From contig JBCFYV010000908.1 in assembly GCA_039000515.1 (NCBI GenBank), forward strand, positions 124,001 to 188,000: DNA of 64,000 nt, given 5' to 3'. The position numbers and the translations under genes are program-made. Below, piece by piece: positions 12,806 to 23,505 of this stretch. Source of the stretch: Timema cristinae. Lineage: Eukaryota; Arthropoda; Insecta; Phasmatodea; Timematidae. Positions within the stretch are counted from its first letter, which is position 1. Each line of letters begins with the position of its first letter. The notes below the pieces were generated by a model. It saw only the letters and a program-made list of their open reading frames with translations. It had not been told where the DNA came from and did not search any database.

Positions 12806-13703
12806 AGCGTCTTAGAACATGTGACCACAGAAGAGGCTGAATCCAGTTATAGGTATATAGTCTTCTTATTAAATGATATTTTTTTAGTTGGTTTTTTTTG
12901 GCCTTCGTGTCAGTGCTTATTGGTTGTTGTTATGAAATGCGTAAAGCGAACCTATCTTGCCCGTGGTTTAATGGGCCACCCTGGCCTGCCTTCACCAACC
13001 ACACTATATGCATTGTCCTCTCCAGCCATGCGCTGTTGATAGTGTAGAGTGTATTAATTCAATTGGATGTTACAAGCTAGGCTTCTAGAGTCAAGGAGGT
13101 ATTAAACAAGAGCATTATCAAGGAGGGTCGAAATAAGGAGTGGCAATAGGGGAGGGTTTTATATGAAGAAGTGTGAGGAAGACAACATGTAAAGTAGCTT
13201 GGATGCTAAGTTTAATAAGTCTGATTTTTTTGGTCCTGTTACAAGGAAGTCAGGGCTTGAATCCTGATTGGGTTTAGTTAGTTGGTATTTATTAAGTGGT
13301 TTCTCATGCTCTTTCCATATAAATTAGTTATATTTCTTCTAACATTCCTCCTTCCTCCTCTTTATTCATTATTGAACGAGTAATAGGGCGAGGAGGACTA
13401 AGAAACCTGGGTGTTATTTGCACCTATGGGAAAATGGAAAAAGTTGTCAGTCTTGTGTATTCCAGTTTATCATGGCGTGGAGGATAAGGTTCAAATCTTC
13501 TGTTAAAAAGTTTGCACATGAACTACCTCATTATTTTGAAAATAATTGTTTATCAATCTGATTTATCTTATTATCTATATCCATTCTTTCATTGCCAGTT
13601 TTTGTTTATTCTAATACTCATCTTGAAAATTACGTTTTTATTAGACTTAATCATAGCCTGTTATTTTATTCTATAAATTAGAAAATTTGGCAGCGTAGTT
13701 TTA
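12806..13703. other. Non-coding DNA
   Basis: No supported gene. A 72-codon open frame at 12821-13039 shows no domain. Confidence 0.45.
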
Positions 13704-13711
13704 ATATTCAC

Positions 13712-14549
13712 CAGGGGCGGCTCGTCCCTAAGGCGCGGAGGCGCGCACCCCTAACCCCACGAATCCCCAGTTCCTTTTAAAGTTATTATTCGCACTCTCA
13801 CGACAATTTTATCTTACCATAATAGTTTCAAGAAAAATATGTTTTTGGTTTAAGTAATAGCAGGCAATGTTTTTAAAATGGCATGCTGTCGGGCGCGCGA
13901 CGCTCAGCGCCTGACAAAGTAAGACCAAACCTTCCCTCCCCTTAACCCATTGTCCTCCTCTTGCTAGCTAGCATTGCTTATTCTTCTTTTGAAGGCGCAC
14001 TCCCTAAGGTTGAAAGCTTGTGAAATGTGTATAGCGTGAACCAGCAATAATTGTTGTCAGTCATCCTGCGTGCTCCTGCATCTTGAGGATGTGTGTGTTT
14101 ATAATAATATTATGTAGGGTTATCTTAGGATAATGTTTATTTGAGTTATATGTTTTAATATTTTTTGTAACTAGGCTTAATATGAATAGTTCAATTCTGG
14201 AGCTTAAGACAACGAATATTGCAAGATTAACTCTTGATCAAAAAAGAGAATTGAATTCATTAGGTAGGCCATGTCCTGAATTTTGTATGGAACAAAGTGA
14301 AAACATACATACCTATATATTTATGCACGTTACACAGCTGCAGAGTTTCTAAAACACATCCACGTCCTTGGGGGAAGTTTTTTTTATCTTTCCATCTTGT
14401 TTGTGATATTAATTTTTGAGTTTAACTAAATGAATATTTAGCAAAACATATTCCGAAATTTGTGTCTTCTTTTAAATATATTATTTAGAAATAATTCATT
14501 AATTAAACAGGCTGCGCCCTCCAGCTTCTAAAGTGACGAGCCGCCACTG
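13712..14549 (+). mobile_element. Non-autonomous hAT-type DNA transposon
   Basis: 838 bp. The left end is CAGGGGCGGCTCGTCC and the right end, on the opposite strand, is CAGTGGCGGCTCGTCAC, giving clear terminal inverted repeats that begin with CAG. It is flanked by a perfect 8-bp duplication, ATATTCAC (13704-13711 and 14550-14557), the size made by hAT transposases. It encloses only a short fragment of a transposase-like frame, so it depends on a complete relative. Confidence 0.93.
14182..14352 (+). pseudogene. hAT transposase N-terminal remnant
   Basis: A 56-codon frame inside the hAT element. It reads LTLDQKRELNSLGRPCPEF, which resembles the sequence just before the TTF-type zinc finger of hAT-related (ZMYM-like) transposases. 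The finger itself, the RNase-H core and the dimerisation region are absent. I infer internal deletion of a full element. Confidence 0.55.
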
Positions 14550-14675
14550 ATATTCACATATTTAAAAAAAGGATTAAAGTGAATATTATGGATAACGTCT
14601 CTAAATAAAAGTATTTTCACCGCGTTGAATGAATTTTCGACTGCTATTTAGTTTTCTTTGTGACTGTATATATTA

Positions 14676-14940
14676 TTAGCATTATTACCACCGCGTCTTA
14701 CTAACCGTTCGTGTTGTATACACTTACGCTAATGTGTAATGGTAGGGTGATTGTGAGATGAAATGGAGGACCTACAGTTTAACGTGGGATCTGAACCACG
14801 ATGAAGGCTTGGAATTCCACATATTCACAAGTTGTGATTAATTCACGTCTTGTGAGAGGTTAAGGAAGTGTTTGGCAATCAGATAAATTTGTGCCGCAAC
14901 CGAGGATTGAACCTCGGACCCTCAACCTTACTCTTGAAAC
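14676..14940 (-). repeat. tRNA-derived SINE (family A), nearly full length
   Basis: It reads as the reverse complement of the 7120-7405 element: CACCGCGTCTTACTAACC at the left, the Cys-box-like block GTGGGATCTGAACCACGATG, then a B-box GAGGATTGAACCTCG at the right. It has about 15-20 percent divergence and a small internal duplication near 14835. Confidence 0.85.
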
Positions 14941-15679
14941 ATTTTACGACTATAACTTTACTGTAAGGTGCTTACTAATTAGTATCGTTCTTGGCTACGA
15001 TTAAAGGGAGCGCTTTAGGAAATCAGGTTTAAACTTGAGTTGGGCCTAAAATATTAATTATTCTATGGGTTTGCCTTGTAACATTTCATAAATTTCTGTT
15101 GGATGTCGTGTATCAGGCGTTCGATCTTAGGCAAAATTTTATTTATTCTTTCACTATCACCCGTTTTATATACACGCATATATGTTAACAGCTCTAATTT
15201 ATTAGCGTCGAGGAAGATATAGTTGGAGAGTTAATGTACCCAAAATTTGGTGGTAGTAGGGTTTAAAAAAAAATTAGGGCAAAACATGCTCAGTCCATCT
15301 ATCTGGGATTCAAACCCCAAACTTACCATGACTTAAAAATCAAACTGAATATGCCGGAAATTTGGACATAATGTTTAACTATATCGATAGTTAATATTTA
15401 AACTCCAGTAGGTTATAATTTTGTTTTTTTAATATTGATTATATGTATTTTATAACTTCAATTATATAATATACTTTATAAAACTACTTAGTAAAATTGG
15501 TATTATTTACATTACCACAAGTGGCTCATAGGAGTGAAAACTTTAATTTGATGGAAACCTTGAAAAGACGGCTCATTTGACCAACCGTTGTTTGTTTCTA
15601 AATAGGAGAGGAATACAAAACATCTACCCTTGAAGTATGGAACTGTGTTTCAAAATTAGTGTTGACAGTTCATTCAGCC
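14941..15679. other. Non-coding DNA with degraded SINE-B
   Basis: A worn family B SINE, - strand, lies at about 15200-15330 (GGGATTCAAACCCCAAACTT carries the B box complement). Nothing else is supported. Confidence 0.5.
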
Positions 15680-16661
15680 ATGGAACGATCGTTTGAGTGA
15701 AGCTGATAAAGGAAGGATTCTGGGTTTAGTGGAGGAAGGGTACACGGACAGTGGAATTTTGCGTGCGATACCGTATTCGCGAAAAACAGTTTCGCTGTGG
15801 AAATATAGATGGGAAAAATGAAAACAGCCTCAAGTGTCGTCATGGTGGAGGTTCTTCACGTAATACTCAGGAACAAGACACCGCGCTAGCTGATGTAGCT
15901 CAGACAAGCCCATATTTAACTAGCAGACAGGTTGGTGCGTGGGTTGGGGTAAATTTGTCTCAAGACACAAGTTTGGAGCGCTTAAGAGAAGGAGGGCTCC
16001 AGTCATTTACTGCTGCTTCAAAACAGTTAATAACAGAAGGGCAGAAGCTGGCTTGAATGAATTTCGCACAAGAAAACTTAGAACGGCCATTAGAATATTG
16101 GAGGAGAGCTATTTTTACTGATGAGAAGGTATGGAGTTCATCAATTTATGGCCTTGTGCTAGGTTATCGCCCTAAAAATACTCGTTTTCAACCAACTTAT
16201 TTGCATCAACCCTGTTATAGTGGTCTATTCTTTGTCTTTAGTTGGGGGTGGATTTCACACGCTGGTGTGGGAGTAATGTGGAAAATAGATGGACATTTAA
16301 ATAAGGAACAATACGTGTGTATCTTGGATACGTGTTGTTGCCGTCTGTACGGGAAAGATATCCCGTAGGACCAATTATTTATCAACACAACCACTCACCT
16401 GTTCATACTTCTCGGTTAGTGCAGCAGTGGTTTGTAGTTAATGGGGGTGGCATTGATGTTATCCCATGGCCTCCATGTGGCTGTGATATGAACCCAATTG
16501 AGAATGTATGGGCAGACATTAGTAGGATATTTTGTGAACGAAATCTGGATATCAGGAATTCTAATCAACTGTGGGATGAAGTTGAAGCTGCTTGGGAAGA
16601 GCTCTCCGACAATCCGCGGTTTGTTGCAAGATTCATTAATTCGATGCCAAGAATATTATAA
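15680..16661 (+). pseudogene. Dead Tc1/mariner transposase
   Basis: The ATG at 15680 opens a helix-turn-helix region (MERSLSEADKGRILGLVEEG). The frame breaks by about 15830 and the sequence continues in other frames. The DDE core is visible: IFTDEKVW (first Asp), YQHNHSPVHTS where the family has the second catalytic Asp, and DMNPIENVW near the third. The second Asp is therefore replaced, there are several frameshifts, and a stop lies near 16054. Length is close to the usual 340 codons. No terminal inverted repeats were found by eye. It is an old, inactive copy. Confidence 0.85.
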
Positions 16662-16784
16662 AGTGTTGTGGAAGCAGAAGTATTTTGGAAACGTTATTGA
16701 TATGTTAAATACTTGCTAAACTTTAGTTTCTTGTTCAATGGATGTTGGACTATGTGTATTGGCTGGATATAAATCATACTTCAC

Positions 16785-16930
16785 CTCTTGGCTTAACCAC
16801 CTGGATAACCATACAGTACGTCATCACTATCTTGGCTTAACCACTATCTAGGTTTAACCACCTGGATCACTATCTGTCGTCACTATCATGGCCAAACCAC
16901 CTGTATCACCGTATACTGTTGGGGAAGTGA
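16785..16930. repeat. Short degenerate minisatellite
   Basis: About four units around AACCACCTGGATCACTATC/ATCTTGGCTTAACCAC with 30-50-bp spacing. Confidence 0.6.
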
Positions 16931-17044
16931 GGACAGCTCATGGCAAACTAATTAGACCATTGTCTTTCTATTATTTTTATGTTATCATTGCTTGTTAACA
17001 CCTGTTCATGTTAAACATATAATTGACAATTACTCTTATGGGGT

Positions 17045-17165
17045 TGGGTTGAGTAAGGTAACATATTAGAGGTAAGATACCCCCATTTGCTTGGAAGGAG
17101 AGTGGGAATCCATTTAAAAAAATCACCCTCACTGGACCTGACCGAGATTCGAAAACTGACTTCAT
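17045..17165 (-). repeat. tRNA-derived SINE (family B), partial
   Basis: It has CCCCCATTTGCTTGGAAGGAGAGTG and, on the - strand, a B-box complement in CCGAGATTCGAAAACT. The ends are lost. Confidence 0.7.
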
Positions 17166-18500
17166 ATTAATTATTTATTTGAGCTATTTAATGTGCACTT
17201 TCCATATTACTTTAACTATAATCTAGTTAGGGGAAATGTTTAGTATTTTCTGTTCCTCCTTCCCTTTATATAAATAGGTTAACATAACTGGAATGGTAAT
17301 TCTACAATAAAAAAATGCTCAAGTTTCTTGATCCATCACAAAACGTAGCATAGATATATTACATTACAAGATGTATGTGTTTAGAAGGGGAAGGGAGAGA
17401 CATGTTATTACAGGGACAGTCACTATTTGCAGGAGTTTATTAAATTATTGTGTAGTAGCCTGATAGGGGGTCCAAGTAATCGTAATTATATTATTCTTAG
17501 TTTAACTCGTCACGATGAAAAACTAGACAGTCTTCTGTCAAACGTATTTATAGATATTTTCAAACTTAGCTTCAATACTTTTTATTCTTGTGCGATTTAA
17601 ATATGTTTAGTTTCTTAATGATCCGGGTCCTACTATCCGTTTGGACTATTATAATGGTAGCAAAGTAGGAATGATGAAGGTGGACTGTGAGATGAACTGT
17701 AGTAACTTACAATCTTGGGAATATTGCTTTTGTAAAAAACATAATTAGTAAATCTAATCAAGATTTCAACCCTGACGTATCTGTAATTGTTAAATAAAAA
17801 TAAACGAGCTTTAGGCTTTTAGATATTGTACCCACTTAACCAGTAAAGGTGTGTGAAAGGCTGGAACAAAGAAGTGCTCATTTTAATACATTGATATTCT
17901 GCTATGAGATGCTATGCCGGTTACTCGCTAGCGACCGAGAGTTTAATTCGGCAACACTGGAAACCGAATGACGTGTCAAATAACGAAACCAACGGAATTG
18001 AAGCGTGCCACTCTACAGTATACGTAAATAAGAGAAAACACTATTATTTTATTGAGTGCACCATGTAGAATTATTTGTTTAGCTATATCATATACTTATA
18101 TTTCATTTTCTTTTAACCAAATTGGTAGAATCATAAATTGTGGAAATTATTTAAATATTAACTTGTTTCAAACAAGCAAACATTAGCTAGATAGTATAAG
18201 TATATAGATTGCTCATAGGGGACACGATGCAGTCAAAGCATTTTTTGTTTTCCTTTTGCTCACATACTTGAAAATGGCGCGTTTCTTTCAACAAAATTAT
18301 TCTCCAGTTCACACGTGAAGGGAGAGATGCGTCCTTTAGTTTTGTTTTATTCTACTCCAGGGTGGCCAACATTATTTTCTGTCATACCTCTATCTACATC
18401 TACTGTGTTGGCACTGTGTTTGTAACTATCACCCAGAACCTCAAACCTTACCTGACTCCTGCCCCCTTTCTACATCGTGGACAGTAAGACAATAGGGCAG
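17166..18500. other. AT-rich non-coding DNA
   Basis: No reading frame with a domain, and no RNA or repeat that I can support. Confidence 0.5.
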
Positions 18501-18504
18501 TAGT

Positions 18505-18700
18505 GTTCTAGGCCCATTAAATCACGCTGGGATTGGTGGGATTTGGTCACGTGACCACGCCTCCTGCTCTGTGATTGGCTGATCCCCTCCTTCCCCCACC
18601 CCTCCTTCCGCTGCCCTACTTTCCTCTGATTGGCTGTTGGTTTTCCCCTGCTTGGTTTTCCCCCTCCCCTACAAACCCTGGACATGTTGGTTCTTGCTGA
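18505..18700 (+). repeat. Second copy of the promoter-like E-box/CCAAT repeat
   Basis: It carries GGTCACGTGACCACGCC (18545) with GATTGG or GATTGGCT motifs at 18530, 18573 and 18638, a C-rich stretch and CATGTTGGTTCTTGCTG. The order matches 7545-7700. Open frames across it on the - strand are explained by the repeat. Confidence 0.65.
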
Positions 18701-19080
18701 TAAATTATTAATTATCGTTAATTAATTATTGTTAATTGATTATTGTTAATTAATTAATTATTTAATTGGTAGGATAGAGGCGTTGGAGTTATTATTGGTA
18801 GGATAGAGGTGTTTTTATTCATCAATTAGGGCGCTGTAGTTTATTTGCTGAAGCATAGAGCCACCCGGGGCTCGCGCTCCACGATTTCAGTCTTTCTCCT
18901 CCGGGTGCCAAATAGTAAATGACACAAGCATCTCCAGTATGGAGGCACGCTGCCTGTTTGATGACCAACTCAGCCTTTCACTTTTCCCTCCCCACCCCTC
19001 TTCCTCAGAGCCGGGGTTGTTCATCCCTCCCCCCGGTCATTACCTTCTGGGGGTAACGTACCGAGCAATAACCTCCATTC
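18701..19080. other. Non-coding DNA with short AT and TAGGATAGAG repeats
   Basis: TTAATTATTGTTAATT-type units at 18705-18765, then two copies of ATTGGTAGGATAGAGG at 18764 and 18795. A GC-richer stretch at 18860-19075 has no recognised content. Confidence 0.5.
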
Positions 19081-19439
19081 ACCTTGAGGAGTCATTGTGT
19101 TTCTCAAAATAGACACCTGTAAGGCAGCTCTGAAAACTCCCGTTAAACGGCAGTCACGCTTTTACATCCCATGAAAGTGGACATGTTTTGGCCCAACAGC
19201 TCTCTCACACACACATCCAACTTGTTGGTACTTGGAGGGAGGCTCCTCCGCCCAAATATTATAGATATTGAAATAAAACTATAGTTTGTAAGGCGTGTGC
19301 TGCTACCCACGTTTAAAGTGAAAACACCCATTTTATTCTTCAGCCCAATTATAATTTAATGCTCGCAATTATATTTCGGAGGAATAATATATATCTCTTA
19401 TATTGAATTTAATGTTCGCAACTATATTATATATCCCTA

Positions 19440-19690
19440 TGAAAGTTTAAGCCCACACATCAATGCACTCAACATTTGCGAGAGTGAGAAAAAAATGTAC
19501 CTTTAGATGCACTGAGGGAGGGTAGGTTTGAGCGACGCCCGTTTGCACCACCGTGCTTGTTCGTTCTGTGTGTGCTATCATTTGCAGTTGTCTGAACAGG
19601 ACGCAGAGAGACGCGTCCCGCAATGTTAATTCTGTGCACCATCATTTGCATGGCAAGAGTGGTCTTACATCCCGTGAAAGTGGGCATTGG
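19440..19690. repeat. Duplicated non-coding block, copy 1
   Basis: A stretch beginning GAAAGTTTAAGCCCACACATC and running through GTGTGCTATCATTTGCAGTTG is repeated at 20157-20330 with few changes. A second motif, TTACATCCCATGAAAGTGG, occurs at 19160 and as TTACATCCCGTGAAAGTGG at 19663. A third partial copy of the AACATTTGCGAGAGTG segment lies at 19988. Reading frames on the - strand follow the duplication and show no domain. Confidence 0.85.
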
Positions 19691-20029
19691 GAGTGTAGGA
19701 AAGCACCCTAGTAATTAAGTGGACGTGTTCCAATTACAACGCTCAATTGGCCCTGTTAAAACTGACTACACGTAGAAACATATAAAATTTATAATTTATA
19801 GTTATTGAAATAAAACTATAATCTTAAAGATAGAAAAGTTACCATCACACATAATGTTGATTCATTTAATATTCTTATATTATTGGTTTACTTAATTAAT
19901 GCGGATAGGCTATATGTTTAGTAAGACGTGATTAAAAGAAAATAATAATGTTTGAGTACTTTTAAGAGGACAGCCTCAATGCACCCAACATTTGCGAGAG
20001 TGCATGTGGTACCAGCGTTTGCTATCCAT

Positions 20030-20115
20030 TCATATTTAGTTTAGAATCGCTTGTAGCTGCAAGTTCCGGGTTCAAATCTCACCCACGTGGACAAAGGGGG
20101 TGTGCTGTATAGACC
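20030..20115 (+). repeat. tRNA-like SINE head fragment
   Basis: AGTTCCGGGTTCAAATCTCACC carries a good B box; the 5' half resembles a tRNA A box only weakly. Confidence 0.45.
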
Positions 20116-20156
20116 AATTTTAATAGGAATAGCCTTGTTCGCAACTATATCCGTAT

Positions 20157-20330
20157 GAAAGTTTAAGCCCACACATCAATGCACTCAACATTTGCGAGAG
20201 TGAGAAAAAAATGTACCTTCAGATGCACTGAGGGAGGGTAGGTTTGAGCGACGCCCATTTGCACCACCGTGCTTGTTCGTTCTGTGTGTGCTATCATTTG
20301 CAGTTGACTGAACGGAGCGCCGAGAGACGC
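20157..20330. repeat. Duplicated non-coding block, copy 2
   Basis: Nearly identical to 19442-19600. It ends about 140 bp upstream of the TATA box at 20472, so it may be part of the upstream region of the spliced gene at 20540. Confidence 0.85.
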
Positions 20331-20471
20331 GTCCAGCAACGTCGATAGGTTGGAGCAGTCTGATGAGTTAACGGGACTTACAGCTGGTCTTATGGACAGA
20401 TTTTTATAGCGCATGCGCAGAGACACATTAGAGTATTAGGTCATTACAGACGGCAGGCTCTTTGAAGAGGG

Positions 20472-20506
20472 TATAAATAGAACCCGCTCATTACATTTGG
20501 TCATTT
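20472..20506 (+). promoter_or_regulatory. TATA box plus initiator
   Basis: TATAAATAG starts at 20472 and TCATTTC starts at 20501, 29 bp later, matching the arthropod TCAKTY initiator. The first ATG downstream in frame with the gene is at 20540. Confidence 0.75.
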
Positions 20507-20539
20507 CAATTTGTGATTGACGCCGCCGAACATCAAAAA

Positions 20540-21107
20540 ATGAGTTTCGAGTCGCTAGAAAATTTTCTAAATTTAGGTAAGTTTTTTTCTGTATATTTTA
20601 ACAGGTTTTTTTTGTTGCCTAATACAGCTGGGGCGTACAATGGTGTTCTTCTTTTTTTGTTAGTTGAAGAGCCCCCAACAGCTGTCGATGGTGTACAACC
20701 GGTGGGTTCCGACCCTCTAGAGCAGTTGGCAAGCTTTGATGAAAATGGGATCTGTGTGGCAGATGCCAATGCGTCTATGGGTAACTTAATAGCTTACAAT
20801 ATTTTAGAGACTTGTCGGTGCTTTTTTTTCCCACCTTAAATGCTAATTAATATGTATTTATTTAATTTCAGACTATTGGGATCCATTCGGTTTGGATGTG
20901 GGGCTTCAGGGGGTGTCATCATCTACCCCACAGGAGTCGCAAGGACGTGCTGTGCATGACGTCAGAGTCGCAGCCCCCTTGCCGTTCCAGCCGGTGCCCA
21001 CCTCAGACCCAGACATCCTGGCACCTGCGCCTCTCTATGTTGGAGGAAATGACCACTCCACTGTTTGGGCAGATTTGGACACCCTTGACCACCTGCTATG
21101 TAAGTAA
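20540..21107 (+). CDS. Small spliced acidic protein of unknown function (three exons)
   Basis: I do not recognise this gene. Proposed exons: 20540-20576, 20664-20780 and 20872-21107. Intron 1 (87 nt) has GTAAGT and TTGTTAG; intron 2 (91 nt) has GTAACT and TTTCAG. Phases agree and the frame stays open. Intron 1 is a multiple of three and stop-free, so its retention would add 29 residues and leave the frame open. Retention of both introns would end the protein at 20839. The product is acidic, about 125 residues, with FESLENFL near the N-terminus, YWDPFGLD in the middle and VWADLDTLDHLL near the end, the look of an activation domain. GTAAGT at 21100 may be a further donor that removes the stop at 21105-21107. 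A TATA/initiator pair lies just upstream. It may be an early gene of the viral element or an unrelated host gene. Confidence 0.5.
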
Positions 21108-21214
21108 CATCTACACGTAGCCACCCACTAGTTTGAAAATAACCTGTGTGTGTGTAAGCTCTCTCACTCTCGCACAAACACCGTTATATCGTCGCTAGCT
21201 CGATCCCTTTAGGT

Positions 21215-21560
21215 CCGTTGACACGATATTAGTTGAATAATGCAAGTACACTAATTTGGCTGCGCGCACACAGCTTGCACCGTGTAAACAGACAAGCAAG
21301 CTATTAACATGCAAGTCTACTTGCAACTGAAAAAAAAAGTTGGTCACCTTCTAAACTTTACTAATGCAAGTAGACAATTCAATATGGCGGCAACTGAAGA
21401 AGTGGTTGAGCGGGGGACACTTATTTGTGGAATGTTATGAAAAGAATGAGTTTTTGTGCAATTTTAAGCATCGAATTTATAAAGATAAGAATGGGAGGGA
21501 TATTGCACTAGAGGATATTGTAAAGTTATATCAGGTGTACATAAAGTTTCCAAAATAAAA
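21215..21560 (+). pseudogene. MADF-like fragment, possibly from a PIF/Harbinger element
   Basis: A frame at 21364-21558 reads LFVECYEKNEFLCNFKHRIYKD, which has the spacing of the first half of a MADF domain (a DNA-binding fold common in partner proteins of Harbinger transposons). A different frame from the ATG at 21384 (MAATEEVVERG) would give a better N-terminus, implying a frameshift. Upstream, GGTCCGTTGACACGATA could be a worn terminal repeat. No matching right end was found. The call is tentative. Confidence 0.35.
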
Positions 21561-22775
21561 TTTTAGGCCTACGTAAATTGTACAAATGTTCCTTGTGAGA
21601 GATATTATTTAATATCGGTAAACAAATGATATCAATAATTTTAACAAACAATTATTTCCTACCACTCAACGTGGCATGTGTAATTTTTTATATAGATCGC
21701 AAAATATAACTTTGTAGTAACGTGATTAGTTCCGGCAACATAATATTCGCGTTATCGGCAAGTAAAGTATGAATGCCCGGTGTTTTTCACGCGAAATCTT
21801 CGGCACGTTTTCCAATCTCCATATTTGACACTTTAATTATAAATGTTCAGCCCACACACTTCAAACACTTTGTAGTAATGCTTTGGAATCTTGAGTAGAT
21901 AAATAATATAAGATTACTATCGTATAGCAAACCAAATAGTCTATATTTAAGCCAATCTACAAATTAATGAATTATTATTTTTAAGGAATAATTTAGGCCT
22001 AGCATTTAACAAATTATTTTGTTATTAGTATACCAAAATTTAAAACAAGGTTTAAAAAACCTGCGTTAGGCCTATTTAAAAAATGCATAACAAATTAATT
22101 TAGGCCAATTACTAATTTAAAAAATATATATTTTATACCTAGCTAGAATTTAACAAGATATTTTGTTATTAGTATACCAACATTTAAAACAGGGTTGAAA
22201 AAATCTGGGTTAGACCTATTTAAAAAAAATGCCCTACCGAGTTTGGTTGTATTGGGATTTATTGATCTTATTTGAGTTTAATTTTATTTTACATGTATGC
22301 TAAATAAGTTAACAAATCAAGTAAAATAATTTAATAATTATTTGGGATCAACTAAAATATATTTTAATGTATTAAGTAACTAAGAAATAGGAGACACACT
22401 AATCACTAACTTTTTTTTATGATGTCTATATAAAACAATTTTTTTAAATAGGTAAACTAATTATGATAAATTGCGTTTTCTAAAAATTGTACCAAAAAAG
22501 TGGCTGAAAATGTAAGTTTATCCTTTTTTTGACCCTACATAGACTCACAAACTTTTCACTTTTTAATTCAGACATGTGGCCCAATCTTTAAGTTAAAAAT
22601 CTAACCGAGCTTTGGAAAAAAGTAACGGCTCTAAAATATAATATTCAAGGAGGAAAAAAAATGCTTTACCGACGTGTGTTGAGACATATTTTTTTTCCGG
22701 CAATTTTACAGGATCATGTAACTTGTAGAAATTATAACAGATAGCGCTAGCAAACAGTTTAGACCAGGCGACAGA
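21561..22775. other. AT-rich DNA with a tandem duplication
   Basis: About 85-90 bp beginning AACAAATTATTTTGTTATTAG (22010) is repeated at 22152 with about 10 percent divergence; each ends near TTAGGCCTATTTAAAAA. No gene is supported. Confidence 0.6.
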
Positions 22776-22977
22776 CGGATAAGTTTCTTGACGGTTGCTA
22801 CCCCCTGGGAGTGTATGTGAGCATAGTTTGTGGCGAGTAGGGCGGGTTGACTATGCCCTCATTATAAAGGCTTCAACGGGCGGGTTTCTTGATGGTTGCT
22901 ACCCCCTGGGAGTGTATGTGAACATAGTTTGTGCCGAGTACTGCGTTTTGCCTAACCCCTCATTATGCATGCTTCAA
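22776..22977 (+). repeat. Two tandem 101-bp units
   Basis: 22776-22876 and 22877-22977 align without gaps. Both contain GGTTGCTACCCCCTGGGAGT and end CTTCAA. The open frame across them is a by-product of the repeat. Confidence 0.93.
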
Positions 22978-23244
22978 AAAAAAACAACAACGCTCAATTC
23001 ATTATGAGAAGATAATACCCTAAACTGATTAAATATATATTTTCCCAGGTCGAAAATAAAATCTGCGGCTCTTTGTGCAATAAATCTTCACATTAATTAC
23101 TGATGTACGTAGTTGAACAAATTCAGCCGTAAACTATCTTAAGACGTAAGCGCTGTTGATAAAATGACTTGTTTTAATTACAGAAATAAATTTCACTTAG
23201 GGTTGCCTTGGCAATCAATTATGTGACATATTATATTAATAATA

Positions 23245-23505
23245 AATGTATTAAAGAGATAAGTTTGAGGTTCAAATCTTACCAGGTAAAATAGACGTTT
23301 TTTTTTTCACTCTCACTTCATACAAATGCTGACTCTGTAAGTTTTAGATAGAGCAATTATGCTTAGAGAAAAATTTAACATATATTAATACCGAAAATAT
23401 TAAAGAGATGAGTTCGATGTTCAAATCTCACCAGGGTGTTTTTTTCACATTCCCTCCACACAAATGCTGCCTCTGTGGGTTTGAGCTAAAGCAATTATGT
23501 TTGTG
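23245..23505 (+). repeat. Two tandem SINE-B fragments
   Basis: Blocks at 23245-23355 and 23395-23505 both run AAAGAGAT-AGTTYGA-GTTCAAATCT, which carries a B box, then ACCAGG, a T run, CAC-CT-CAAATGCTG-CTCTG and AGCAATTATG. They are copies of the same family B SINE, and the second reaches the start of the polymerase frame. Confidence 0.75.

Noticed and set aside
20163..20426. - strand frame of 87 codons, partly repeated at 19469-19687
   Set aside because: It exists because the DNA block is duplicated; no domain, and it changes frame between copies.
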